A stretch of DNA of 39,991 nt. It comes from Bacteroidales bacterium UBA5429 (GTDB taxonomy: Bacteria; Bacteroidota; Bacteroidia; Bacteroidales; WCHB1-69). The stretch's first letter is position 1. Every line of letters begins with the position of its first letter. Shown in pieces: positions 8,037-16,471 of the stretch. Made by a program: the position numbers and the translations under genes. The notes below the pieces were generated by a model, which was given only the letters and a program-made list of their open reading frames with translations, did no database searches and was not told where the DNA came from. The stretch lies in contig DIRT01000027.1 of assembly GCA_002427605.1 (NCBI GenBank), forward strand, positions 1 to 39,991, read 5' to 3'.

Positions 8037-9443
8037 TTACAACTTAACACTCTCTTTATGAAGCGGAAGGAGCACTTTTTTAAAGCCTGTCTCTTCCAAT
8101 TTCTCTTTAAAACCTTCCCGTGATTCATCATCCCCGTGTACAACAAAGAATTTCTTCACCTTTTTAGGATTTTGCACACTCAAATATTGCAATAACTCCA
8201 GATAATCCGCATGTCCTGAGTAAGAATCGATACTTTCCAGATGCGCTTTCACTTTATACTTATTTCCAAAGATCGAAACGGTTTTGTCGCCTCTCATAAT
8301 GCGTGCTCCCAAGGTGGTGGGGGCGCAATAACCAACCGACAAAATAGTTGTTCGCGGATTGCTGATATTATTTGCCAGGTGGTGTTTTACCCGCCCGGCC
8401 TCCATCATCCCGGATGCCGAAATAATCACACAAGGTTTGTTGTAGATGTTGAGCTTTTTGGAGTCCTCAATCGTTCTGATATAGTGCAACTTATTGAATC
8501 CAAAAGGATCGGAAACCTCATCGATAAACTCATTCATCTCATCGTTAAAACACTCTCTGTGCAAACGGTAAATATCTGTTGCCGAAACAGCCAACGGTGA
8601 GTCCACAAAGATCTCCACATCCGGGAGATTCTTTTCCTTATGTAGTCTGTGTAAAGCGTAAATAATCTCCTGACTTCTTCCTATCGCAAACGAAGGAATG
8701 ATCAGCTTGCCTCTCCTCTTGGCACAAGCGTCTTTCACAATCAACATCAATTGTTCTTCAGCCTCTTCAATGGTGGAGTGAAGCCTGTTTCCGTATGTAG
8801 ATTCGCAAATGATATAATCTGCCTGAGGTAAATCGGAAGTAGGGTCTTTCAGAATCTTTTTATTGTATCGTCCCACATCGGATGTGTACAGAAGCGTTTT
8901 CACTTTATTGTTCTCCCTAATTCTCAACACAATAGAGGAACCACCTAAAATGTGACCCGTATCTTTGAATTCCACACTCACATTGGGGAAAATATCGAAA
9001 GGTTTATCGTAAGGTGATGTAAAGAAGAGTTTCATGGATTCGTGAGCATCTTTCATTGTGAAAATCGGTTCTACGGGAGGAAGGTTCTGACGTGCTCTCT
9101 TTTTGTTGAACTGGTAGATATCCGCTTCCTGGATCTTTCCGGAATCTGCCAACATAATGGAACAAAGGTCACGTGTTGCCGAAGTACAGTAAATTTTCCC
9201 GTTAAATCCCAACGTATAGATGTAAGGAATCAAGCCGGAGTGGTCAATATGTGCGTGGGAGAGTAGTAAAACGTCAATTTCCCTAGGATCAAAACCTAAA
9301 TCCCGGTTCATACTGTCTGTTTCCAAACCTTTCCCTTGATACATCCCACAATCCAGTAAAATTTTATTCCCTTCAACTGTTGTGATTAAAAATTTACTTC
9401 CTGTTACTTCGCCTCCTGAGGCCCCCAAAAACTCCAATTTCAT
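8037..9443 (-). CDS. Beta-CASP metallo-beta-lactamase RNA exonuclease-like protein
   Basis: The protein (468 residues from the chosen start) has the metallo-beta-lactamase zinc motif SHAHIDH (His63, His65, Asp67, His68), YTSDVGR, ICESTYGNR, and a beta-CASP/RMMBL half with FVDSPLAV, IISASGMMEAGRVKHHL and SIDSYSGHADY. This is the CPSF73/Ysh1-like bacterial family of zinc RNases. An in-frame Met 14 codons upstream (9485) lies inside the TACTTTTG promoter box at 9483-9490, so I place the start at 9443, where the sequence begins with the family-typical MKLEFLGASGGEVTGS. It leads a likely operon with the two genes that follow on the - strand. Confidence 0.9.
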   Translation of the reverse strand: MKLEFLGASGGEVTGSKFLITTVEGNKILLDCGMYQGKGLETDSMNRDLGFDPREIDVLLLSHAHIDHSGLIPYIYTLGFNGKIYCTSATRDLCSIMLADSGKIQEADIYQFNKKRARQNLPPVEPIFTMKDAHESMKLFFTSPYDKPFDIFPNVSVEFKDTGHILGGSSIVLRIRENNKVKTLLYTSDVGRYNKKILKDPTSDLPQADYIICESTYGNRLHSTIEEAEEQLMLIVKDACAKRRGKLIIPSFAIGRSQEIIYALHRLHKEKNLPDVEIFVDSPLAVSATDIYRLHRECFNDEMNEFIDEVSDPFGFNKLHYIRTIEDSKKLNIYNKPCVIISASGMMEAGRVKHHLANNISNPRTTILSVGYCAPTTLGARIMRGDKTVSIFGNKYKVKAHLESIDSYSGHADYLELLQYLSVQNPKKVKKFFVVHGDDESREGFKEKLEETGFKKVLLPLHKESVKL

Positions 9444-9482
9444 CTTTTTGTCTTTTAAGTTGATACAAAAATTTGCATCTTG

Positions 9483-9490
9483 CAAAAGTA
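9483..9490 (-). promoter_or_regulatory. -7 box (TACTTTTG) of the beta-CASP nuclease operon
   Basis: On the - strand TACTTTTG fits TAnnTTTG and stands 39 bases before the start codon at 9443. It overlaps the longer upstream Met codon, which argues against that start. No convincing -33 element. Confidence 0.5.
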
Positions 9491-9525
9491 CATTTATTTT
9501 TCACAATATTCCATAAAAAAAAGTG

Positions 9526-9533
9526 TATCTTTG
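9526..9533 (+). promoter_or_regulatory. -7 box (TATCTTTG) of radA
   Basis: TATCTTTG fits TAnnTTTG and lies 25 bases before the radA start. With the opposite box at 9483-9490 it makes a divergent promoter pair in about 50 bases. Confidence 0.55.
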
Positions 9534-9558
9534 CTTTTTAATCTAAACAGCGGAAATT

Positions 9559-10926
9559 ATGGCAAAATCCTCCTCTTTCTACTACTGTACTCAATGTGGT
9601 AATCAATCTTCCACCTGGATTGGCAAGTGTCCCGCCTGCGGTGCCTGGAACAGTTATGAGCAGGAAGTGGTGCATCGGGACCAGCCCAAAAAGGGAAAAC
9701 TGAGCACGCTTATCAGTCGGTCAGTTCCTAAAAAAATCGGATCGATCTCTATCCAGGAGTTCAACAGAGTTACCACCGGAAGTGTTGAGTTTGACCGTGT
9801 TTTAGGAGGGGGTATTGTTCCCGGATCATTGGTTTTGTTAGGTGGAGAACCCGGAATTGGAAAGTCGACGCTGTTATTGCAAGTTGCCCTGTCACTCCCA
9901 AACTTTCCAGTTGTGTATGTTTCAGGGGAAGAGAGTGAGTCGCAGCTCAAAATGAGAGCGGAACGCATTAATGATCAGGGTAATAGCGAGTGTTATATTC
10001 TAACAGAAACCGACACCGGAGAGATCTTCAAACATCTCGAAACGATCAACCCGCAATTGGTGATTATCGACTCCATCCAAACGATGCAAAGCGGACTCAT
10101 TGACTCCGCTGCCGGTTCCATATCGCAAATCAAGGAGTGTGCGACTGAGTTTCAACATTACAGTAAAACCACCGGAATTCCGACCTTTCTGATTGGACAT
10201 ATCACCAAGGATGGCAATATCGCAGGTCCTAAAATCCTGGAACATATTGTGGATACCGTTTTGCAATTTGAGGGCGACCAACATTACGGCTATCGTATTA
10301 TCCGCGCACTGAAAAACAGATATGGAGCTACCTCGGAGTTGGGCATTTTCGAGATGCACAGCGGTGGATTGAGAGAGATTGCCGATCCCTCCAACATCCT
10401 GATTTCCAACAAGGATGAACTGTTCAGTGGCAATGCCATCGCCGCCATTATGGAGGGCAACCGTCCCATGATGATTGAAACACAGGCGTTGGTAAGCAGC
10501 GCTGTATATGGCACACCCCAACGCTCCACTACCGGATTTGATTTGCGCAGAATGAATATGCTGTTGGCGGTATTGGAAAAACGGTGCAACTTTAAGCTCG
10601 GTGCCAAGGATGTATTCCTCAATATCGCCGGTGGATTTCACATTGAAGACCCCGGCATCAACCTTGCTGTAGTCTCCGCGATTCTCTCCTCCGCGGTTGA
10701 CATCGAAATCGATGCCAAAACCTGTTTCTGCGGCGAGTTAGGACTAAGCGGCGAGATCAGACCCGTTTCCCGCATTGAGCAAAGAATCAGCGAAGCAGAA
10801 AAGTTAGGCTTCAACAGAATCTTCCTCTCCAAATACAACATGAAAGGGATTAACCAAAATCAGTACAAGATCAAACTGTGTCCGGTAGTCAAAATTGAGG
10901 AAGTGATGAGAAGGTTGTTTAATTAA
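9559..10926 (+). CDS. DNA repair protein RadA
   Basis: The 455-residue protein has the N-terminal zinc finger (Cys10, Cys13, Cys24, Cys27), a RecA-like ATPase with Walker A GGEPGIGKST (Lys102) and Walker B LVIIDSIQ, the RadA-specific KNRYG motif (252-256), and a C-terminal Lon-protease-like domain that ends in IEEVMRRLF. RadA/Sms is a DnaB-like helicase that drives branch migration of recombination intermediates. Length matches the family. It is transcribed alone and divergently from the nuclease operon. Confidence 0.97.
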   Translation: MAKSSSFYYCTQCGNQSSTWIGKCPACGAWNSYEQEVVHRDQPKKGKLSTLISRSVPKKIGSISIQEFNRVTTGSVEFDRVLGGGIVPGSLVLLGGEPGIGKSTLLLQVALSLPNFPVVYVSGEESESQLKMRAERINDQGNSECYILTETDTGEIFKHLETINPQLVIIDSIQTMQSGLIDSAAGSISQIKECATEFQHYSKTTGIPTFLIGHITKDGNIAGPKILEHIVDTVLQFEGDQHYGYRIIRALKNRYGATSELGIFEMHSGGLREIADPSNILISNKDELFSGNAIAAIMEGNRPMMIETQALVSSAVYGTPQRSTTGFDLRRMNMLLAVLEKRCNFKLGAKDVFLNIAGGFHIEDPGINLAVVSAILSSAVDIEIDAKTCFCGELGLSGEIRPVSRIEQRISEAEKLGFNRIFLSKYNMKGINQNQYKIKLCPVVKIEEVMRRLFN

Positions 10927-10948
10927 TTACGAATTAGACCTCCCCTAG

Positions 10949-10965
10949 CCCCTCCAAAGGAGGGG
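10949..10965. repeat. GC-rich hairpin, copy 1
   Basis: CCCCTCC-AAA-GGAGGGG gives a 7-bp stem with a 3-base loop, 22 bases after the radA stop. No U tract follows, so it is not a standard intrinsic terminator. The same hairpin with the same flank (GAATT then GACCTCCCC) recurs at 27715-27731. Confidence 0.8.
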
Positions 10966-11021
10966 AATCTAAAAAAGGCGGAAGGCGGAGGGCGGAATGA
11001 ATCCAATTACGAATTACGAAT

Positions 11022-11107
11022 ATTCAAAAAAGGTATGAAATGGAGAGTGGGGAAAAGAATTGACAAGAATGCGAAATATGATCTGCCCCCCTTTTATTTT
11101 TATTTCC
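11022..11107 (+). repeat. Composite intergenic element, core A
   Basis: The core begins ATTCAAAAA, has GAGTGGGGAAA at 11045, TGCCCCCCTTTTATTT at 11084 and ends TTTCC. Anchor spacing is 39 bases. Cores B (25171-25255) and C (27865-27938, other strand) keep the same anchors at 38 and 37 bases. Just beyond it TTAGAAATAT is shared with copy B. Confidence 0.7.
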
Positions 11108-11246
11108 AAAAAATAAATAAAAAATTAGAAATATGACATAGAAACATGTTAGTTCAGTTCTATATTTAAAAACTTTCGCCTTCCGACTTTCGACTTTTTT
11201 TAATCCTAAAATCCTCTAATCCTATTAATTCTAATCCTTTTTGTTG

Positions 11247-11254
11247 TATCTTTG
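11247..11254 (+). promoter_or_regulatory. -7 box (TATCTTTG) of the small membrane protein gene
   Basis: TATCTTTG fits TAnnTTTG and lies 58 bases before the start codon at 11313. No clear -33 element. Confidence 0.5.
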
Positions 11255-11312
11255 TTGCGTAATTAAATGTTGTAGTTAATAAGGATTTAAACCGCTTGAT
11301 TTATTCTACATA

Positions 11313-11762
11313 ATGAGCAATTTATCAACGCATAATATTTTGAAAATCTTCTTGATAAACTTCCTTGGAGTTTTATCATTCTCTGCAGTGCTAATCCTGA
11401 TTTTCATCGACATTTGGGCTTTTCAAAACGCTGAAAGTTCAGATATTGCTGCAAGAGGGTCATTTTTGGCCGGATTTCTTTTGTTGCCTACTATCGTCAT
11501 CTTCACTTTATTAATCGGAACTATTTCCTATTTCCTATTCAGAAAAATTATGAAATGGACGGAAATTCTTTTAGGAATTGTTTCAAGTATGGTACTCTTT
11601 TCTGCTTTGTTCATTTCAAGAACCCTATTTTTCTTGTACTACCCATACAAATTACTGTCACAGATAGTGCCATATTCCGGATATTTATATTTTATCATCC
11701 TGATTGTTCTGTTTTTCCTGTTGATTCGGAGGTATAGAACTACGCCAAACAAGTCGGTATAG
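11313..11762 (+). CDS. Small four-helix membrane protein, unknown family
   Basis: I do not recognise this 149-residue protein. It shows four hydrophobic segments at about 11-33, 49-75, 83-107 and 119-138, with basic residues in the loops (RKIMKW) and at the C-terminus (RRYRTTPNKS), so both ends are probably cytoplasmic. It stands alone between two repeat-rich gaps, behind its own -7 box. It could be a DUF-type inner-membrane protein; no active-site motif is visible. Confidence 0.7.
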   Translation: MSNLSTHNILKIFLINFLGVLSFSAVLILIFIDIWAFQNAESSDIAARGSFLAGFLLLPTIVIFTLLIGTISYFLFRKIMKWTEILLGIVSSMVLFSALFISRTLFFLYYPYKLLSQIVPYSGYLYFIILIVLFFLLIRRYRTTPNKSV

Positions 11763-11861
11763 GTCACTACTTTCAACACCATTTTAGCACAACAGCAGTT
11801 ATATCCTAAAAACAGCTTACAATTAAAAAAATCTAAATTTATTAAATCCGAAAACCGCCTT

Positions 11862-11904
11862 TCGTATCATTTTCGTATATTTACGGCTCAAATCGTATCA
11901 TTTT
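11862..11904. repeat. Direct repeat TCGTATCATTTT x2
   Basis: The 12-mer TCGTATCATTTT occurs at 11862-11873 and 11893-11904, 31 bases apart, in the gap between the small membrane protein and the end of the FG-GAP gene. It is followed by the GTAATTCGTGATTCGTAATTA run near 11928. Function unknown. Confidence 0.6.
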
Positions 11905-11947
11905 ATTTACCCAAAAGGATAATTTCGTAATTCGTGATTCGTAATTA

Positions 11948-14179
11948 TTATTCCACAACTACAAATTTCGTCGAATAAACCTTTTGTCCTGTAACTACCT
12001 TTAAAATATATAAACCGGCGGGGAGATGCGAGCAGGAATAGTACGCCATGCTTTCATTGACCTCAGCGGAAGCGAGTAAATGTCCCATAATCGAGTAGAT
12101 TTGGTACTGGAATGAGGGCGCATTGACCTCAATATGTAGAAAATCTGTGGTAGGATTGGGATAACAACGAATAATCTCCTCTTCAACAACCGGCACGGAT
12201 ACTTGAATCGGATCACTACCTTTGAAATAGGATAAACCGCCCGCCCAATTGCCAACAATCATATCCAGAATCCCATCTCCATCCAAATCGGCGATAGCTA
12301 CACCACAACGGATACCCTCCCGAATGAAGTAGGGTTGATGATCAATCGTTTCAACTAAATTCCATTCTCGTGTGAAGGTTCCATCCAGATTTTCATCAAT
12401 ATCTTTGTAGAAAAGCAGTTCGCCTTGCTCATTGGCACAAACCAAAAGCTTTGTATCCCGGTATTCAAAAAAGCAAGGGGCTGCATAGCCAAAGTAGGAT
12501 AATTCCGCATTACGGACATCCACATCTCCAAAAGTGGTAGTAACCAGCTCAAATTGCGCCGTACCCGTACTGCCCACATTGCGATAATAGGCAATATTAC
12601 CGCGTCTATTGCCAATCAGCAAGTCTAAATCGCCATCCCGGTCAATATCATACAATTGCGGAGTACTTTGAGATGTAACAGAGATATTCCCAAAATTAAA
12701 GGCAGGGGGGGCATAAGCGGGTAAGCCTCCCCCTATATTTTCATTTTTAAAAAAAATAATCTTACCATCATGAGCACCACAGAGCAGATCTATAGCACCA
12801 TCCCCATCGATGTCCCCAAAAGCAGGATAGAGAGACTGCAAATTGTAGCTGCGCAGATTCCCAAAATCATCCGTAACCAACTGAAAATGAGGTGTAGTCG
12901 TTGTTCCTATATTCCGGTAATAATGAATTTGTGACGCGTAATAGGACTTCTGAACCCCATTCACGTAGTTAGAGCTATCATAACTCCCAAAATTGGAAAC
13001 AAACAGATCCAACAAGCCATCCTGATCCCAATCAAACAACACCGGATAGGCTGCACTACCCACATCCACCGTCTCATCCTGCAACCAGGAAGTAGTCGTT
13101 AACTCGTACTGCATTGACTGAGGATTGTAGTCATATCGCCATAATGAATTGTGGTCTTGCGACTTATTCAACGAAGGGTCGGAAGGAGAAACCAGAATCT
13201 CGGGAACACCATCCCGATCCAGGTCGATATAATTCACTGCGGGCATCGAAAAAAGGTAGATCGGATCAGTTGCATTGGGAAAATCTGTAGTTTGTGAGAC
13301 CATCAAAGCGGAATCCAACGTTCCTCCATTGATCAGAAGAATCAGATCCGGGTAATCTACATCACCAATAAGTAGGTCAGGTAACCCATCTGCATTGTAG
13401 TCAATAATCTTCATTGAGGATCCTATATGTCGGTCATAATCCTCCATCGGATCCCAATCTTTGAGTTCACAGTAAGAAAAAAGAGTGATCACATTATCGT
13501 CTGCAGCCTCGTTAAACTCGCCCCAACACTCATCTTCCAGCACAAAATTCAACGAATCCGCATGTCCATACAGCTCCATCGACATATTTCTTTGCCAGTG
13601 CACATACTTCCCTAAAACCCAAAAATTGAGGATATCCAAATCGCCGTCCTGATCGATATCCGCAATAGCCAGATAATCATCAGGAGAGGAAAAGATGTTA
13701 ACCAAACCGTTGTAGTAAAAGGACTCTAACGGATCGGCAACCAACTCAAATCGGAGCGTATCATTCGTTGAAGTTTGTTTAAAAACGCGAATCGACCCCA
13801 ATCCATAAGTAAATATATCTGCTTTTCCATCGAAATTATAATCCTTAAAGATAGCCCAATCGTGCAATTCAGGGAAAAAGCGCACATATTCCGGAGCATA
13901 ATCGTACTCTTCAGTAACCGGGTTCCACAACAAAGGAATCAAACGCGCACCATGCTTTTCAAAGCCAATCAAATCCTGATGACCGTCAAAATTAAGGTCT
14001 ATCGTTGAAAAATAGATGCTGTTAATCCCACCAATCCAGGGATATTTCAGCAGTGTTCCATCCTCTCTTGAAATATTAACGGAATAATCCCGGGAAAAGC
14101 CCAAGTGGTAATAATCATCCTGAGCCTTTGCTGAAAAAAGGAGTAGAAAAACAGTAACGAAAAATGCAATTCTTTTCAT
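11948..14179 (-). CDS. Secreted FG-GAP/VCBS-repeat protein with T9SS tail
   Basis: The 743-residue protein has a signal peptide (MKRIAFFVTVFLLLFSAKAQ). At least nine calcium-loop repeats of the FG-GAP/VCBS type follow, with cores such as DLNFDGHQDL, DIDQDGDLDI, DYNADGLPDL, DWDQDGLLDL, DIDRDGDLDL and DLDGDGILDM; they should fold into one or two beta propellers. Residues 669-743 are a type A T9SS sorting domain: YPNP start, a Met-Gly turn and LPAGLYILKV near the end. It is therefore expected on the cell surface or released. The gene starts 25 bases after the LysM/M23 peptidase gene on the same strand. Its ligand is unknown. Confidence 0.9.
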   Translation of the reverse strand: MKRIAFFVTVFLLLFSAKAQDDYYHLGFSRDYSVNISREDGTLLKYPWIGGINSIYFSTIDLNFDGHQDLIGFEKHGARLIPLLWNPVTEEYDYAPEYVRFFPELHDWAIFKDYNFDGKADIFTYGLGSIRVFKQTSTNDTLRFELVADPLESFYYNGLVNIFSSPDDYLAIADIDQDGDLDILNFWVLGKYVHWQRNMSMELYGHADSLNFVLEDECWGEFNEAADDNVITLFSYCELKDWDPMEDYDRHIGSSMKIIDYNADGLPDLLIGDVDYPDLILLINGGTLDSALMVSQTTDFPNATDPIYLFSMPAVNYIDLDRDGVPEILVSPSDPSLNKSQDHNSLWRYDYNPQSMQYELTTTSWLQDETVDVGSAAYPVLFDWDQDGLLDLFVSNFGSYDSSNYVNGVQKSYYASQIHYYRNIGTTTTPHFQLVTDDFGNLRSYNLQSLYPAFGDIDGDGAIDLLCGAHDGKIIFFKNENIGGGLPAYAPPAFNFGNISVTSQSTPQLYDIDRDGDLDLLIGNRRGNIAYYRNVGSTGTAQFELVTTTFGDVDVRNAELSYFGYAAPCFFEYRDTKLLVCANEQGELLFYKDIDENLDGTFTREWNLVETIDHQPYFIREGIRCGVAIADLDGDGILDMIVGNWAGGLSYFKGSDPIQVSVPVVEEEIIRCYPNPTTDFLHIEVNAPSFQYQIYSIMGHLLASAEVNESMAYYSCSHLPAGLYILKVVTGQKVYSTKFVVVE

Positions 14180-14204
14180 ACCATTTTAAATAGTCGGAAT
14201 GTGG

Positions 14205-15134
14205 TTACCTCACCCTCAATCGTTGACCCTCGCGAATAAAATCGCTCTTCAGTCTGTTCAGTTTTTTCAATTTATACACTGTAGTCCGATATCTCCGCGC
14301 AATATGCCCCAATGTTTGCCCCTTTTTCACAGTAATATACAATTTGCTGGGAGGAGTATCATTAGCTTGAGGATTCATAACGGGAGATGTTATCTTAATC
14401 TCCTTTCCTGAGGTATAAAGAGTATCTACTTTAAGTTTAAACTCATTACAATCGATAATTCTTTCCGGATTAAAAGGAACACCCATATATCGCACTTCGA
14501 AATGCAAATGGGGTCCTGTAGATCTACCGGTACTTCCGCCTAAACCGATGGTGTCACCGGCTGAAACCAGCTGTCCGGGATTGACCAACCTTCGGCTTAA
14601 ATGCGCATAGTAAGTTTCCAATTTATTGTCATGTCTGATTACAATCAAATCTCCATAGCCTCCCGCCCTACTCTTTGAAATCCTTACAATTCCATCAAAA
14701 GCAGCCACCACCGGAGTTCCCGTAGGATAACTTAAATCTATACCGTAATGCATCCTTCTCCGACGTCTTCCATACTTTGAATACACCTTGTAAGGAGCAG
14801 GATGGACATAATTCCCTAAAATCAAAGTATCTGCTGCAAGTGAAGTTTCATGTTTATAATGAGTAGTTAAAATGTCAAAATTATTATAAGTTCCATACCC
14901 GGGCATCCAATCGAAATAGATATAGATCATTGACTCCTCTTTACCTACTTCCTGATAATCCTCATCACATTCATCTTCACCTAACTCAACATCATTATCA
15001 TCAACGATAGATAAGGTATCACTCTCACCAAAAACAATTTTATCGGATCGGTCAACCTGTGCCATCAGTGTAGAAACGGCAAAAAAAAGGATCAACAGTA
15101 GAAACTGTTTCTTGAAAAAATAGATCATGAGCAA
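14205..15134 (-). CDS. Secreted M23 (LytM) peptidase with C-terminal LysM
   Basis: The 309-residue protein has a signal peptide (about 1-25, STLMAQ), an acidic linker (residues 38-68), an M23 metallopeptidase domain at about 125-220 and a LysM peptidoglycan-binding domain at about 265-309 (YITVKKGQTLGHIARRY). Zinc and catalytic residues are all present: His129 and Asp133 (HYGID), His178 (YAHL) and His209/His211 (HLHFEV). It should cleave peptide crosslinks in periplasmic peptidoglycan. An odd run RRRRR lies just before the active domain. Met3 is an alternative start. It leads the pair with the FG-GAP gene. Confidence 0.92.
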   Translation of the reverse strand: MLMIYFFKKQFLLLILFFAVSTLMAQVDRSDKIVFGESDTLSIVDDNDVELGEDECDEDYQEVGKEESMIYIYFDWMPGYGTYNNFDILTTHYKHETSLAADTLILGNYVHPAPYKVYSKYGRRRRRMHYGIDLSYPTGTPVVAAFDGIVRISKSRAGGYGDLIVIRHDNKLETYYAHLSRRLVNPGQLVSAGDTIGLGGSTGRSTGPHLHFEVRYMGVPFNPERIIDCNEFKLKVDTLYTSGKEIKITSPVMNPQANDTPPSKLYITVKKGQTLGHIARRYRTTVYKLKKLNRLKSDFIREGQRLRVR

Positions 15135-15166
15135 ATAATTATTTCTTGAGTCTCTCTTCGAAGGGG

Positions 15167-15174
15167 CAAAAATA
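15167..15174 (-). promoter_or_regulatory. -7 box (TATTTTTG) of the M23 peptidase gene
   Basis: On the - strand TATTTTTG fits TAnnTTTG, 32 bases before the start codon at 15134. The region is A+T-rich, so the match is weak evidence. Confidence 0.4.
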
Positions 15175-15227
15175 GGAAAAAAATAGAGATAAATTGACCT
15201 ATTTTCGATTATTTTTCGATTTTTATA

Positions 15228-15235
15228 TATATTTG
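15228..15235 (+). promoter_or_regulatory. -7 box (TATATTTG) of the DUF819 gene
   Basis: TATATTTG fits TAnnTTTG, 22 bases before the DUF819 start, in a divergent gap with the M23 gene promoter. Confidence 0.45.
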
Positions 15236-15257
15236 CAGTTTAAAATCATATATCAAT

Positions 15258-16439
15258 ATGACTGTTGTATTATTAACTATCCTCTTTTTAAGTACCCCAT
15301 TTATCGTCATTTTATTATACCAAAAAACAAGTTTGGTTAAGAAAATCGGTACTGTAATTGTTGCCTATGCAATTGGTATAGTGGCAGCACTTTTTATCAC
15401 ACTAACCCCCGTTTTGACAGAACAAGATGCCGTCAGTTTAGGGAAAATTCAAGATCTATTGATGAATATTTCCATCCCGATTGCCATTCCGTTAATGCTT
15501 TTTAGTTCTGATTTTAAATTGTGGACTAAATCCCTTCCCAAAGCTGTTACTGCACTCATTACCGGTTTAGTTGCCGTTGCTGCAGGGGTAATCATTACTT
15601 TTTTCATATTCAAAAATAAGCAATTTACTGACCTACCGGGTATGGCTGCCATCCTTACCGGAATTTATGCAGGTGGAACCATGAATTTTTTCGCAGTGGG
15701 ACAAGCACTTAAGATTTCGGAAGAAGTAATGACCATCACGTTAACTTTTCAAATGGTGGTTATTTTTCCCCTTATTCTTTTCATAACCGGAGGAGGATAC
15801 AAACTTTTTAGAAAACTACTCCCCTACTATGACCAATACTCTTCTGTTGATCCCAATTCACAAATGATAGGATCAGTCTCTTTTGAAAGATATGATCGGA
15901 TGTTCCATAAGTGGGTTTTCCCCAGATTGATGTTGGGATTGCTGATTGCCATCCTCATTTTTGCTATTGGTGTGGGTATCTCTATGCTCACAGTAGGAAA
16001 ACTTAATGAGTTGGTTATTATCCTCTCCATAACTACTCTTGCTATTATCGCTTCTTTTTCCAAAAGAATCAGAAACATACCCAAAACCTTTGAATTAGGG
16101 ATGTTTTTCATTCTCCTCTTCTGTGTCGCTGCTGCTTCAAAATTCGATGTTACAGAAATTAATACAGGAGTGATTAATATCCTGTTTTTCATCATCACAA
16201 TGACGCTCCTGATAATGACAATCCACATTATATTGTGCCGCATTTTCAAAGTTACCGGAGACCTTTACGTAGTTGCAGAAATAGGACTCTTTTGTTCCCC
16301 TCCTTTTATTCCGCCTATCGTGAGTGCCATGGGTAATAGAAAAGTATTGATCAGTGGGGTCGCCATCGGACTGGCTGGGTACGCGCTGGGAACATACCTG
16401 GGTGTAACCATCTACTATCTGCTAAAAATGTGGATGTAA
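15258..16439 (+). CDS. DUF819 family integral membrane protein
   Basis: The 393-residue protein has about ten hydrophobic segments. Family marks are the GIYAGGTMNFFAVG stretch in the first half and SPPFIPPIVSAMGNR followed by GLAGYALGTYLGV in the second half; the two halves look like an internal repeat, as in many secondary transporters. DUF819 (YjcL-like) proteins are presumed transporters of unknown substrate in the inner membrane. It is the first gene of a + strand run with the Omp85-like and glycosyltransferase genes. Confidence 0.88.
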   Translation: MTVVLLTILFLSTPFIVILLYQKTSLVKKIGTVIVAYAIGIVAALFITLTPVLTEQDAVSLGKIQDLLMNISIPIAIPLMLFSSDFKLWTKSLPKAVTALITGLVAVAAGVIITFFIFKNKQFTDLPGMAAILTGIYAGGTMNFFAVGQALKISEEVMTITLTFQMVVIFPLILFITGGGYKLFRKLLPYYDQYSSVDPNSQMIGSVSFERYDRMFHKWVFPRLMLGLLIAILIFAIGVGISMLTVGKLNELVIILSITTLAIIASFSKRIRNIPKTFELGMFFILLFCVAAASKFDVTEINTGVINILFFIITMTLLIMTIHIILCRIFKVTGDLYVVAEIGLFCSPPFIPPIVSAMGNRKVLISGVAIGLAGYALGTYLGVTIYYLLKMWM

Positions 16440-16471
16440 AACATATCTCAAACTTTAAAAAACAGAGACCT

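Larger units (their letters stand above)
10927..11312. other. Repeat-filled intergenic gap after radA
   Basis: No gene seen. In order it holds a CGAATTA-type repeat, the GC hairpin at 10949-10965, a GGCGGAAGG purine repeat near 10977, a second AATTACGAATTACGAAT run near 11005, composite-element core A at 11022-11107, a TTCGCCTTCCGACTTTCGACTTTT run near 11168, AATCCT repeats near 11201, and a -7 box at 11247-11254. Confidence 0.7.

Noticed and set aside
9444..9485. Longer N-terminus (14 extra residues) for the beta-CASP nuclease
   Set aside because: The upstream Met overlaps the TACTTTTG promoter box, and the family-typical start MKLEFLGA is at 9443.
16430..16471. Longer N-terminus for the Omp85-like protein
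   Set aside because: It would place 14 polar residues before a clean signal peptide and overlap the DUF819 gene end.
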